Shown piece after piece: positions 47,244-59,227 of a stretch of 64,000 bases of DNA (its first letter is position 1; every line of letters begins with the position of its first letter). The notes below the pieces were generated by a model. The model made no database searches. It saw only the letters and a program-made list of their open reading frames with translations, and was not told the origin of the DNA. A program made the translations under genes and the position numbers. The DNA lies in NCBI GenBank assembly GCA_030770535.1, contig JASVEC010000053.1, forward strand, positions 1 through 64,000, in the 5' to 3' direction. The stretch is from Batkoa obscura. Taxonomy: Eukaryota > Entomophthoromycota > Entomophthoromycetes > Entomophthorales > Batkoaceae.

Positions 47244-49004
47244 ATGAAATCAAATCTCAATTTATCTTTAACACATCAGTCAAATGGGGGAATGCAAGTA
47301 TGTGATAATTGTCATACATTTAAAAGGAGATGCGATAGAAAATTACCAAAATGTTCTTTGTGTGTTGCAAAAGGTTTAGAGTGTAAAAGAGAAAGAAAAT
47401 TACAGCGAAAACATTTTATGCAGCAAGATGATAAATTTTATAGTTGTATATTCAACTCTTTGATATTAACTAGGCATAGTAAGAAAAAAGAAAGAGCAAA
47501 AAAAGAGATGGAAGGTAAAATAATTAAAGAAAACCTATCTCAGCTTATATCTAAGGAAGTGAAAGTAGAAGTCGAAGAAGAGATGTTTAAAGAAAATTTA
47601 TCCCAACTCATTTCAAAAGAGATCAATAGCAGCGTTTTAAGAGCTCCTATCTTTAAATTAAAAATGCCCAAATTCGATATAGCCTCTATGACAGTTAGCA
47701 GGTTCCCTATTTACTCCTTCTTAGTTATATTGAAAAGTCAGGAAAAGCTAAGTAGGATGTATGAAATTGATCCAATAGCTGGTATATTCTTCTTTTTAAG
47801 ATCTATGAACTTACCAACATCAAATAGCTTAGAAGTATCAATACCATCAATGAATCGTTTTATACTTAATCATTCGATTACAAGGAAAGCAACATTTGCT
47901 TATTTTAAATACGTTAATATTGTATTCCCATTATTTTCTATGGACGACTTTTGCAATAAACCTCGATCCATTTTGGTAAAAGCTGCTGTAATATTAGTTG
48001 GGCTAACATTAATAGAAGAGAATGAAGAAGTCAAGGCATTAGGAAAACAATTGAAAGAAGTATTAATCGGGATTATAACCAAATTAATAAAGAACCCAAA
48101 TTTAATATGGGTTCAAACACTATTAATCTTAGCCAACGGGCTTCGTGGACATCCTTATTCTCCTCCAAACCATTTATTGTTTGATATTATTAAGATTTGC
48201 CATGCTATTGGATTACACATTCAGCCAAGTAGAAAACTTCCATTTCATATACAGCTAGAAAAACAGCTAGCCTATTCAGCAGCTCTATATTTTGATACTA
48301 ATAGTAACCCACGCTCCAGTGGCTGTTTCAATCACTCTAATATATGGACTAAAAGCTTAAATTATAAACATGATGTATATAAAAAATTAGAATATGAGCT
48401 ATTGATGATTATGGGGGAGTTTAGATATAACTTGGCCAAAAATTTATATATCATCTTCCAGTTATTTAAGCAGATTGAGGAAAAGAAGCATTTTTCTCAG
48501 AATTTTTGTAAAGAAATCCAAGTTTATTTTGATGTTCTTAAAGAGTATACCTTTAAAGCTTTCTACCGTTTACATAAACTTAAAAAGAGTCATGTCTATG
48601 TAAAATTTACACCTTTGATAGACGTTATTTTAAATTCGGTGGGATTATTAAGTAATTCTGTTTATGTTTCATTGTATGAATTAAAGAGAAGTGTTTCTAA
48701 AGTAGATGATTTACAGGATATAAGGGCATGTATAAAATGTATTGCCCGTCTATTTCAATACAATCAACGCCTAGGCCCTTTCCCTTACTCCAATAATCGT
48801 ATATTTTCAGTTTATAATTGTATTCGATTTTTGGCCTGTCACTACCAATTTCTTAAAGAATGTGATAAGCTTATATACGAAGGGCTTGAGCTTTTTTATT
48901 TCCTTCGAACTATTCCATTGTTTAAAACGTCGGTGGAAACAAGCCTTGCGCTTATTGATATAACACTCAAAGCAATAGGAATTCCAGTTCTTGTTCTTAC
49001 ATAA
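47244..49004 (+). CDS. Zn2Cys6 fungal transcription factor
   Basis: Intronless, 586 residues. A Zn2Cys6 binuclear cluster lies at about residues 20-47: CDNCHTFKRRCDRKLPKCSL followed by CVAKGLEC, that is C-x2-C-x6-C-x6-C-x2-C-x6-C, complete. A basic linker KRERKLQRKH and a Lys/Glu-rich region with two similar segments (KENLSQLISKE, spaced about 20 residues apart) come next. A long helical middle domain of the fungal-specific type then includes WVQTLLILANGLRGHPYSPP and ICHAIGLHIQPSRKLPF. Target genes cannot be inferred. The gene stands alone, with 2.4 kb upstream. Confidence 0.88.
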   Translation: MKSNLNLSLTHQSNGGMQVCDNCHTFKRRCDRKLPKCSLCVAKGLECKRERKLQRKHFMQQDDKFYSCIFNSLILTRHSKKKERAKKEMEGKIIKENLSQLISKEVKVEVEEEMFKENLSQLISKEINSSVLRAPIFKLKMPKFDIASMTVSRFPIYSFLVILKSQEKLSRMYEIDPIAGIFFFLRSMNLPTSNSLEVSIPSMNRFILNHSITRKATFAYFKYVNIVFPLFSMDDFCNKPRSILVKAAVILVGLTLIEENEEVKALGKQLKEVLIGIITKLIKNPNLIWVQTLLILANGLRGHPYSPPNHLLFDIIKICHAIGLHIQPSRKLPFHIQLEKQLAYSAALYFDTNSNPRSSGCFNHSNIWTKSLNYKHDVYKKLEYELLMIMGEFRYNLAKNLYIIFQLFKQIEEKKHFSQNFCKEIQVYFDVLKEYTFKAFYRLHKLKKSHVYVKFTPLIDVILNSVGLLSNSVYVSLYELKRSVSKVDDLQDIRACIKCIARLFQYNQRLGPFPYSNNRIFSVYNCIRFLACHYQFLKECDKLIYEGLELFYFLRTIPLFKTSVETSLALIDITLKAIGIPVLVLT

Positions 49005-49802
49005 TTTACTCATTTTTTTAACAATTTTCAATTTTTTAGCTAATTTTCTGTGTTTGATACATTGATATTCTCCAAGGTTTAACTTGATCCCTTATTATAA
49101 TAAATAATTTTGAATTTCCGAATTTTTCCTCTATAATATTATTAACTTAAAATAGTACTATATGCTAATAAGATTTATAAGGTTAATAATAGGTTTTAAA
49201 GGGTAATTGCAGATGTTACTTACTTAATTTGTTTACTCATTTTATATTTAATAAGATCAACTAAATTAAACTATTCAAGCTTAACAAAGATAGACTTAAT
49301 AGAACCTATTGTACAATAGGGTCTATAAACAATTTACAGATACTTTACCGTTACTTTTTTGATAGCTTATTCGTTATTCTAGTTATATGTAATATAAGCG
49401 TTAACCGGTATAATTTTACTAAAGTGTTGATTAAAAAATAAAATTGTAAATTCCCAATTAAGAAAAGGATATAAATTGATTGTTCCCAATGCATTAACGG
49501 AGGTATTCAATGGATAAGTAGTGATTAGTATTCTAAAATTATGTTTATTCCATGATTTAATATAATTCGTTGGTGACATATCGCAATGCTAAATGATTAT
49601 ACTTTATCTTAAGGTGAATTTAAATAGTGGGTGAGTTTTGCAAATAAATAAAAGTAAAAGCTTGCTTTTGCAAAAATTGTGAAGTTAAAATCAATTAAAC
49701 TCAATGAAGTAGACGTAGATTTCAGTTCACTTGGAAATATAAAAGTTTTAAAAGTCACACAAGTGAAATGTCTTTCAATTGTAGCCAGCTAACTAACAAA
49801 AA
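49005..49802. other. Spacer without recognised gene
   Basis: AT-rich sequence between the Zn2Cys6 gene and the NPP-family gene. A short palindrome-like TATTGTACAATAGG occurs near 49308-49321. Short minus-strand ORFs here have no recognisable content. Confidence 0.45.
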
Positions 49803-51323
49803 ATGAGAGTAACTAAAGTGTAATTACATTAAAATAAATCATATTAAATTATAAATTTAATTTTTATAGAGAAAGATACCATTACTCTGCTTATTGTTTA
49901 CGCTACTAACATCTTTCTTTTTTATATTTCTGATACAAGGATATAGTTCTAAGAATGATGTCACAGTTACAGTTGAAAAAGAAGCGCTAGTTAAAAAAGA
50001 CAACCAAACGGTTGTACTTTTATCTCTAGACGGATTTCGCAATGAATACTTGGAGCGAAACATAACCCCGAACTTAAACCAATTAAGTAAGCTAGCTTTA
50101 CCGTCTTTAAAATGCTATTACTTATTTTGTTAGTCAATATAGGTATAAGAGCAAAACATATGATCCCTTGCTTTCCAGTAAAAATTTTTTATGCTTTGTT
50201 TATTCATAATATTAAATTTTAGGTTGTAACATTTCCTAACCACTTTAGTATGGTAACTGGACTGTTTCCAGAATACCATGGTATAGTTGGCAACGACTTT
50301 TATGCCCCAGACTTGAAAAAGACATTTACTACACGTATCAAAGACTCGATCAGAGATCCTGAGTTTTGGAAAGGGACACCAGTAACTTTAATTTGATAAA
50401 TCTATTCTTTTAGTTATATTTCAATAGATTTGGAAGGCAGCTAAAAAAAATGGGATAAAAACAATGGTACAAATGTGGCCAGGCTCGGATATAAAATATG
50501 AGGATAGCTCGCCGGATTATTTGGAGCTTTATAACAAACTGATACTGCCTAATCGTAAGATAAATAATATATTGGATAAACTAGATAATCCAATAGAGTT
50601 GCGTCCAAGGCTAATATTAAGCTATTTTCCAGAAGTAGATACAGTGGGTCATCTTTTAGGATCTAATTCTTTTGTTTTGGATAAAACTATTAAAAAAGTA
50701 GATAAAGCAATTGGGAGCTTATTTAATGGACTTAAGAAAAAGAACATGCTAGATGAAGTTAATATTATTATCGTGAGTGACCATGGGATGAGTAAAATTG
50801 AGAGGAAAAATGTTATTTATCTGGATGATGTAATTGATCTCAACACAGTTAAAAGTATACACATGTATCCATATGCTGGATTGAGTTTGTTTAATGAAAC
50901 AACAATAGATGTAATATATGAACAATTAAAAAAAGAAGAAGAAAGACTCGGTGATTTGGTGAAGGTATTTAAAAGAAAGCAACTGTTTCCATCAGATAAC
51001 TCACGGATATCAGAGTTAATTTTAATACCTAAACGGGTAAATACTTTTCTGTTTTATTGATTTATTTATTGTTTTAGGGATATTATTTTAGTATTAAAAA
51101 AGCTGTTAAACATCTTTCAACTCCACGGCATATGTCTGGGATTCATGGATTTAATGAAAATGATATTGATATGCATTCAATTTTCATAGGTTTTGGTCCT
51201 TACTTTAAACAGTTTAAAAAGGAGTTAGAGCCATTCCGTAATATTGAATTGTTTAACTTGTTTGAAAGGATTTTAGGTATTCCACATACTCCTAATAACG
51301 GAACTTTAAATTTTTGGCCCTAA
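49803..51323 (+). CDS. NPP-family ectonucleotide pyrophosphatase/phosphodiesterase
   Basis: Type II membrane phosphodiesterase of the alkaline-phosphatase superfamily; relatives cleave nucleotide pyrophosphate and phosphodiester bonds outside the cell or in the vacuole. Six exons. Exon 1 is only ATG AGA (49803-49808); splicing then gives MRRKIPLLCLLFTLLTSFFF, a basic residue pair plus signal-anchor. The metal and catalytic elements are VVLLSLDGFRNEYL (Asp), FPVVTFPNHFSMVTGLFPEY (Thr nucleophile), PEVDTVGHLLG (Asp, His), SDHGMS (Asp, His) and SGIHGFNEND (His). A 44-nt exon (50134-50177) encodes GIRAKHMIPCFP and restores the segment before VVTF. The C-terminus ends at FWP with no nuclease-like domain, as in yeast Npp proteins. 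Confidence 0.88.
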
Positions 51324-51737
51324 AATTTCAAGCACTTATTCAATTTTGTAAAGCTTTAAAAGTTACTTGCTTATATAATATTAATCAAAATATTTAGACA
51401 TTAAAATTTATCAAAACTTAGGCTATCAAAAAATCAAGACATCAGTAAATTGTGGCGCTATGTACATCTAAATAAACTCTATACTATACGACTTTACTTT
51501 ATCATTATACCTTTTATGTTGTCAGTTTTTGATGTTAAATCATTCCAATATTGAAATATTCTAAATTTTCACTCTGTTTTTGTAATTTTTTAATTATTGG
51601 CTTAAATGAAAAATTAGAACAAATGAGCAAAATTAATTGGCTACAATTTTATCCCATCTCAACTTTGAACAAAAAAATAATTTAAGTCATCCCTTTACTT
51701 CTTGTTTTGTATATAAAATATATTTTAAGCATTCAGA
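51324..51737. other. Spacer without recognised gene
   Basis: AT-rich spacer, probably holding the NPP terminator region and the kinesin-14 promoter. Nothing specific was recognised. Confidence 0.45.
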
Positions 51738-54464
51738 ATGGTAAAGAAATAAAAAACATCTTAAATGATACTAATTAACGAAACAGTCATCGAAAAGTCG
51801 AATAAGACCACCAACAAAGGTGAGTCAAGATCTTTTAGATACCGAAAGTTTAAAAAAGAGAAAAACTGAAGCAATTGAAGCTATAAAAACAATAGAAGAC
51901 AAAAACAAAGAAAAAAGTAAACCAATTACACTAAAAAAAGGAAGTGGTGCTGGAGGTGGCGTTCGAGCTACCAGTAAGGCAGTTTATAAACCAGTAACCA
52001 ATAGTGCAATACCATCAACTACCAAAACCAATCGACCACAACCTTTAATACGTAAATCGCCTTCTGCAACTCCAAAGCCTACTATGATGATTAAAAGTAG
52101 GGTTGCTAAAGCAAACCCTACAGTCTCAAGAAATACTTCAATGTCAAGGTCAAATCACGATTCTTCTTTATTATCAAATGGATCTGGAAGGGGGGTTGAT
52201 ACTAGAAGGATATTAATAGAAAATGAGACAAACCCTACCACTCCGCCAAAGCGACCAAAGAGGCCGGCTTGGGATATTAAAGTGATTGTTTTTAACTATC
52301 TTTAAGCAATATTAACGTAGTTTTATAGGGAAGGTTGGAAGATATGGAATTAAATACAAGTTATCTCAGGCATCAAGTAAAGCACTCAAAAGATAATTTA
52401 ACAGATGTCAATAAAAAATTAGAGGAAAGTCAGAATCAAAGTAATATAATCTTAAAGTTAATAAAAACCATGTTCAATAATATTTTATCAAATAGTTGTA
52501 CAGCTTGAAGAGTTTAGAAAAAGTTTAGAAAATAGTGTTCAGGTCAAAACACAAGAAAATAGTGGACTTCTTCATCAAATAACAGATTTAGAAAGTGAAC
52601 TAAAAGTAATTTCACATTTATTTTATGATCTTTATTATTAAACTATTAAATAGAGCTTGAGCAATAAAAATGAAGATAATATACGAACTCTTAAATCGGC
52701 TCATGAATTAGAAATACAATCATTAAATTCAAAATTGGACTTCGCTACTAGAGAAAAGACCATGTTAAACAACGAGCTACAAAATGTATCATCCCAGTTA
52801 AAGGCTAAAATTGAAGAAAACACCAATCTTACAGTAAATACTTATTTATATAGAAGTTATATTTAACTCATTTTTATTATTTAGAATACAATTTCAAATC
52901 AAGCAACCTCTTATATAACGTTAGAATCTGATAACCGTGTACTAAAAAATCAATTAGAAGTAAGCAAATACTAATTTATAAATAGAAATAATTGCTTATT
53001 ATAATTTAGGCATCACAAAAAGAAGCTTCAGATAAAGGGGAAACGATTGGTAAATTAAATAAAGATATTGAAGGATTGAAGGGCGCAATCGAAGAACTCG
53101 AAGCTAAACTTAGATCAGAAGAGACAGTTAGACGTCAGTTACATAACACTATCCAAGTAATTTAATAGCGATAAATAGTCTTCCTTGTACTAAGTTTTTT
53201 CATAGGAACTCAAAGGAAATATTCGTGTTTTTTGTAGAGTTCGGCCCCCGGTTGGTAAAGGCATAATAGCTTAATTAATATGTTAATTGACTTTAATAGG
53301 CACTGAATGTAATCAATCTACTGAGCAATCTCATTTGAATTTTACGGATATCAATGGGGATAAAAAATGTATTGAATTAAAACAAGTTAAAGTAAGTAAT
53401 ACTATATTACTATAAATTTGCATGAATAATAATTAAAATCAATTAGGAATCATCACTTTCAAAAGCAACTACTAAAGTTTATCCTTTTAAATTTGATAAG
53501 GTAATTTAATTTCTTAATTATTTGTATCAAAATTCAAATCCTATTTTAGGTTTATGGGCCATCTACTAAGCAAGCAACCGTTTTTGAAGATATTTCTCAA
53601 TTAATTCAATCTGCACTTGATGGTTATCCAGTTTGTATATTTGCCTATGGGCAAACTGGGAGCGGAAAAACTTTTACTATGGAAGGACCAGAAAATGCAG
53701 ACATTGAAACCGAAGGAATGATCCCAAGAGCAGTACAGCAAATATTTGATTCAGCTGATGAGTTAAAAGAAAAGGGATGGAAATATAAAATGGAATGTCA
53801 ATTTGTAGAAATTTATAATGAAACTTTACATGACTTATTGGGTTCCAACAGCAATGATAACAAAAGGCATGATATTAAACATGAATCAAATGGGAGAACT
53901 GTTGTAACTGATATAACTATTGGTAATTTATTTGTATGTTAAAATTTTAATCAACTGACTTTGATAGTAAATGTAAGCAATCCCAAAACTGTCCATAATC
54001 TTTTAAACAAAGCATCCAAAAATAGGGCAGTTGCCTCAACAAATTGTAATGAAAGATCCTCAAGAAGCCATAGTGTTTTTACTATGCGATTGACAGGGCA
54101 CAATACTTTAACCCAAGAAAAATCGGAAGGAGTATTGAATCTTATAGATTTGGCAGGGTCTGAATCACTCAATAAATCCGGATCAACTGGTGATAGGCTT
54201 AAAGAAACTCAAGCTATTAACAAATCTTTGTCTTCTCTTTCCGATGTCATTTATTCACTTTCTCAGCAAAATTCGCATGTCCCTTATAGGAATAGCAAAC
54301 TCACTTATTTACTACAAAATTCGTTAGGTGGTAATTCAAAAACACTTATGTTTGTCAATATCTCACCCTTAAAGTCTAACTTTATGGAATCGCTTTATTC
54401 GCTACAGTTTGCTACTAAAGTTAACTCATGTCAAATTGGCACTGCTAAAAAAGTAGTTAGATAA
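51738..54464 (+). CDS. Kinesin-14 (Kar3/KlpA-type minus-end motor)
   Basis: C-terminal-motor kinesin for spindle assembly and microtubule crosslinking. The ATG at 51738 is followed at once by an intron (51741-51786, with TACTAAT branch site), giving [18 protein letters not shown]. The N-terminal tail is basic, Ser/Pro/Thr-rich (microtubule-binding in relatives). The middle is coiled coil, ending at the neck [15 protein letters not shown], the kinesin-14 hallmark that places the motor at the C-terminus. The motor shows [16 protein letters not shown] (P-loop), [11 protein letters not shown] (switch I), LIDLAGSE (switch II) and [18 protein letters not shown]. It ends KKVVR at 54464, about 14 residues after the FATKVNSC end of the motor. 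Confidence 0.92.
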
Positions 54465-54821
54465 TTAGACTTAGTTGTATCATTAGTCGCTTTTATCTAT
54501 TCGCAATATAAACTCATTTGATTTATTTTAATAAAATTATTTTTATATTTTGATTGTTTTGAGATTTAAAGCTTCGTTTAATGAAATTAGTGTTATCTTA
54601 AGACCATTTATTATGATTCTGTTTAAATAATTGAAATTGCTTTTTTTAGAAATTAATTTTGATGTATAAAATTAGCAGTAAAATAACATTTAATAGTAGC
54701 CTATGATAAAAATAGATTAAGGAGCAAATTAGAATTGCCCATAGCCCAAATCACTAATAGTGATTTCAAAATTTAAAAAAATCATCATTTTTATAAAGTT
54801 TATACTCAAAAAGAATCCAAA
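54465..54821. other. Short spacer without recognised gene
   Basis: AT-rich sequence between two co-oriented genes; no repeat or RNA gene was seen. Confidence 0.4.
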
Positions 54822-57800
54822 ATGCTAACAATACCAACTTTAATTTCGGAAGCTAGTGCTTTATGGAGTGACATCAATAAGAACGATTATTTTATATTAC
54901 AACATACTAAATTGGACCAACCTTCAAAATTATTCCAAAGTGTAGTTGGTACTATAAGGAATATGTAATCAAAATATCAGTATATATAATTTAAAGTTTT
55001 AATCCGTCCAAAAAAGGTTAGACACAAAACCTGACCCATATAGGATAATTTATAGGGATAATTTAAGTAATGAAACTTATTTGGTAGCCGTTGATGACAC
55101 TTATCAAAAAATTGAGAAATCTTGGAAATGGTTTGAAGGTAATTTAACAAAAAGGATATTTCATCATTGGTATTTAAAATTACTTAGAACTTTGTGTACC
55201 TATATTTGATTCAATGAGTGGTAGCACAGAACGCTATAAATATTTGGAAACTAAAATAAAATCGTATTTAGCTGCTACTGGTAAGTTTAATTTACATATA
55301 TTGTTGTTATTTATTATTTTTAAACCATATTAAATTAAACTAAACTTGTAAAACTATATTAGATGGGGACTCCTTAGATGAATCCCTTGATGTTAAAGCA
55401 AGGTCTGCTTTAAGAGCTTTTAGACAAACGTTCAATATGTCCAACGCAGAACACTTAGTTAGCTGTAATATATTTTTATTAATAACAAAAAATAGACATT
55501 TATTAAAAGAATAATTCAACACAAACTAAGAAAATTTTTTAAGCAAACAACTAATTTGAGTATATAGATTATTCATGTGGCTATCAGAAGGGGCTGATGG
55601 TATACCAAGGGTGGATGTATATGAGTGAAAATTATTTATGTTTTTATTCTTACATGCTGGGCATGGAAATGAAATTGAAAATTGAACTTAGAGACATTGC
55701 TCATTTGGAAAAATCAAGTGGAAACTTAGTTGGTGCCGCGAAAACTTTGTCATTACCATCACCAATCACTATCACCATTAAAGATCAAACAAAGGTAGAC
55801 AGTTATATTATTTCAGTTACGTAATTTTTTAAAAGTTTAAATTTTTAGCATCATTTTGGTAATTTTTTTGTTCGCGATGAGGTAAATTAAAGTTTAAATA
55901 CTAAACGATGGATTAATGTAATACTTGTTTTAGGCGTTTGAATTGATAAGCCAATTAACAAAAAATAGTATGGAAAGAGTATTAAAGAACGCTACATTAG
56001 ACCCATTGCCAGGTATGGCAATTAGGGGTGTTAATGATGATTCTACAGATACACAGCCAATAATAAGCCCACTAACGGATTCTTCAGAAGTTAAAAAGGA
56101 GTCTTCGGGGATGGAAATACGGAATAATTTCTTAACACAAAAGAGTAATAAAGAATTTCAAATGAAATTTAGGTTGCCAGCCACCGAAGGATTACATACT
56201 GAAACCCAAGTATTATTTTCTCATCCTAAAGACCCTAATTTTAAAGTTAAAGGTATCTTAGCACTTTCAGATTCTTTTATCACTTTTATTGGTACAAGTT
56301 TACTCTCTCCTTGCTATTGGGTACTTCCACTCTATTTAGTACGTAAAGTTAATTTACATACAATAAGAAATGAGTTACCGATTACCAATGCTTTGTCGAT
56401 TTTATCATATCATGAGCTTACCTTTTATATTACTTTCCATCACCTTGATGCTGAAGCTTTCAAAGCCTTCTGTAAAGCTTTAAACGATAGGCTAATCAAA
56501 CAGAAACTTATAGTAAAGCGATTGAAGCCATTTTTAAGAACACTGACTTCAGAAGGATATTACAAAGGCCAAGGTGGGTATGGGGAGGGGGCTTTAGGAC
56601 TAAAATATGGATTTCCAGAAGAGTTTGGGATCACAAGAGAAGCCAAAAAGTTAGCGCATTGGCAGGATTATTTTTCCAAAAATGGTTATAACTTCTCATT
56701 AATCCGTAAGTTCGATTTTGTTCGATTAGTAAGGGTAGGGATACCAGGTATTTTAAGGGGAGAGATATGGGAAATGTGTTCGGGTGCAGTTTATAGAAGA
56801 TTCAACCATCCTGGAGTTTATCAAAAGTTAATTGAAGATCATCAAGGACAAGTTTCTCAAGCTACTGACGAAATCGAAAAAGATTTAAATCGTTCACTTC
56901 CTGAATATTCAGCTTATCGTATGAAAGACGGAATCGATTCTTTAAGAAATGTACTTACTGCTTATTCGTGGAAAAACCCAGAGGTTGGTTATTGCCAAGC
57001 AATGAATATTGTGGCTTCTGCGTTACTAATTTATTGCAGCGAAGAACAAGCCTATTGGACCCTTACTACTTTGTGTGATACTATGCTTCCTTCCTATTAT
57101 TCTACATCTATGTATGGGGCCCTTTTGGACCAGGCAGTTTTTGAATATCTCGTGGCTGACCTTATGCCCATTTTGGATACGAGTCTAACCAAAAAAGGTA
57201 TCACTCTTTCCTTAGTTTCGCTGCCTTGGTTTCTTACTTTATTTATAAATTCAATGCCGCTTTTGGTAGCATTAAGGGTTTTGGATTTATTTTTTATGGA
57301 TGGTCCACAAGTACTTTTTAAGATCGGATTAGCAGTATTGAAAATCAACGGTGATAAATTAATGGAAGCTGAGGATGATGGTGTCTTTGTTGAAGTTTTA
57401 AAGAAATATTTCCAGTCTTTGGAAGAACCTGTCAATAAAGAGTTTGGGGATAAAGGCGTTAAAACGATTACAAAGTATACATTACTTATTACTATAGCTT
57501 ATCGCGAATTCAAATCAGTAGACAATAACAAGATACAAGAATTGAGACAAAGTCAGCAGATGAAAGTGGTGCATAATATAGAATTATTCAGCAAACAAAC
57601 AACAATAAGGAATCTCGATTTTCGGGGTAGTTTTAGTGCCAAAACATTATCCAATATCTATGATAAATTTCATACCGCCATTTTTTACAGATCAACCCCA
57701 CACTCCTCAAAGAAGCATTCTGGTCATTTAATGGGTTATGAAGAATTCGAAACCTTTTTGGACCAGTCTACTACCTGGTGCGAACTTGATACACCAATTT

Positions 57801-58627
57801 CACAACGAAGTTCAAGAACAAATAGTATTGCTGAAGAAGAAGAAAAGAAAAGTGGATTTATGGATGCGAGATCTCAGATGCCATTATACCGTCAGTCTAT
57901 TGTTGGAGCATTATTTAAGACTATGGATAGTGAAAATAAAGGATACCTTACGTTTTCAGATGTAATATGTGGACTGGATACTATCCTCAATCAAGATGTT
58001 ATGCCACGTAGTAAACTTTTATTTGAAACGGTGGATTTGGATTCTGATGGGCTTCTTAGTTCGGATGATATTATTCAATTTTCTTCACTATTTTTGTACA
58101 TCTTTAGACACTCGGATTCTGATATTGGATTGTTTGGGACTGGAAAATTTATTAAAGAAGCTATGCAGTTGATTCATCAAAAAGGAGAAAGTCCAAATAA
58201 CGATCTTATTGACTTTGAAGCTGGAAAAGATGATTCAACTCAACAGGATACTGCAAATCAAACCTTTTTAAATTTTGAAGAATTTTCTAAATTGATTATG
58301 TCGGATGAGCATTTATTAAGAGCGATACAAATTGAGTTCCCAAATACTTTCTTATTTAAGGATCCAAGTGAAAATCCACCTGAAAATGATATTTCAAAGT
58401 ACTTGGTGGATGGTATTATAAATGGAAGTAATAAGATGGCTGAAGAGGTTTCAAAGCGTATTAGCACGTTACAGACACAAAAAAGCCAAGCTAATAAGCC
58501 AAGAGAGGCTAATGAAATGAGTGAAAATGAATTTAACTTAATTACTGAAGTAGATGGAGAGGAAATTAGTGGTGAAATTTTAAATGAGTTGGACCTCACA
58601 GATCTATCTTCACTAACTATTTCATAG
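54822..58627 (+). CDS. GRAM-TBC-EF-hand Rab GTPase-activating protein (Gyp2/TBC1D8-9-like)
   Basis: RabGAP of the TBC1D8/TBC1D9/Gyp2 type. About eight exons; the start at 54822 gives MLTIPTLISEASALWSDINK. Two GRAM-like domains are seen: the first around GLMVYQGWMYMSENYLCFYS, the second around HTETQVLFSHPKDPNFKVKG. The TBC domain begins VRVGIPGILRGEIWE. Its Arg finger lies in IEKDLNRSLPEYSAY and its Gln finger in VGYCQAMNIV, so it should be catalytically active. An EF-hand-like loop DLDSDGLLSSDD follows at about three quarters of the protein; the C-terminal tail is acidic. One intron (54965-55016) ends in AAG. The arrangement matches the fungal family; the target Rab is unknown. Confidence 0.92.
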
Positions 58628-59227
58628 TTTCTTGTTTTTTTAAGTTAGTAGCTTTTTTAAAAGTCGTTTCACAATTTATTCCAAGTTAATAAATTTTATA
58701 AAATTGAATTGGGTTTATTATAAGTTCATAGTAATATATATAGTGTTTAAGGCTAAGTGATAAAAAAATATATTGACTTTTGCTGTTTTGTTATATTCAA
58801 CATTTTATATCAGCTATGGGTTTTATGGATATCAAATGTTATAATGGATTCTTAATAACTTTCCAAAAATGGTAAAAAATGAAGTCGAGCTACAGTACCT
58901 AAGAGGGTAAATTAAAATCCCATATTTAATAAAAATTAAGATTAAGATTATCCAGTTTATTAACAAAAAATACTACAGCTTATTTATAGTTTATTTTATG
59001 AAGTTAATTTTGCTTAAATTAATAGCTTATTCATAATAGGTTTTATAAAATTAAACCTAAATATAGTAAACAATTACTAAATAGCTTAATTATCAACCAT
59101 CTCACTTTTAACAACTTTTATTATAACTGCTATTTTTAATACCCCCTTTTTTGATTCAATTAAAATCTTAATTTTAGGGGTGAGGTCATTTTAAGTTTAA
59201 CATTTTTATTCTTTTTTATCTTAAATT
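58628..59227. other. Spacer without recognised gene
   Basis: AT-rich 600-bp stretch, probably the terminator of the RabGAP gene and the promoter of the coiled-coil gene. No MITE was seen. Confidence 0.45.
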
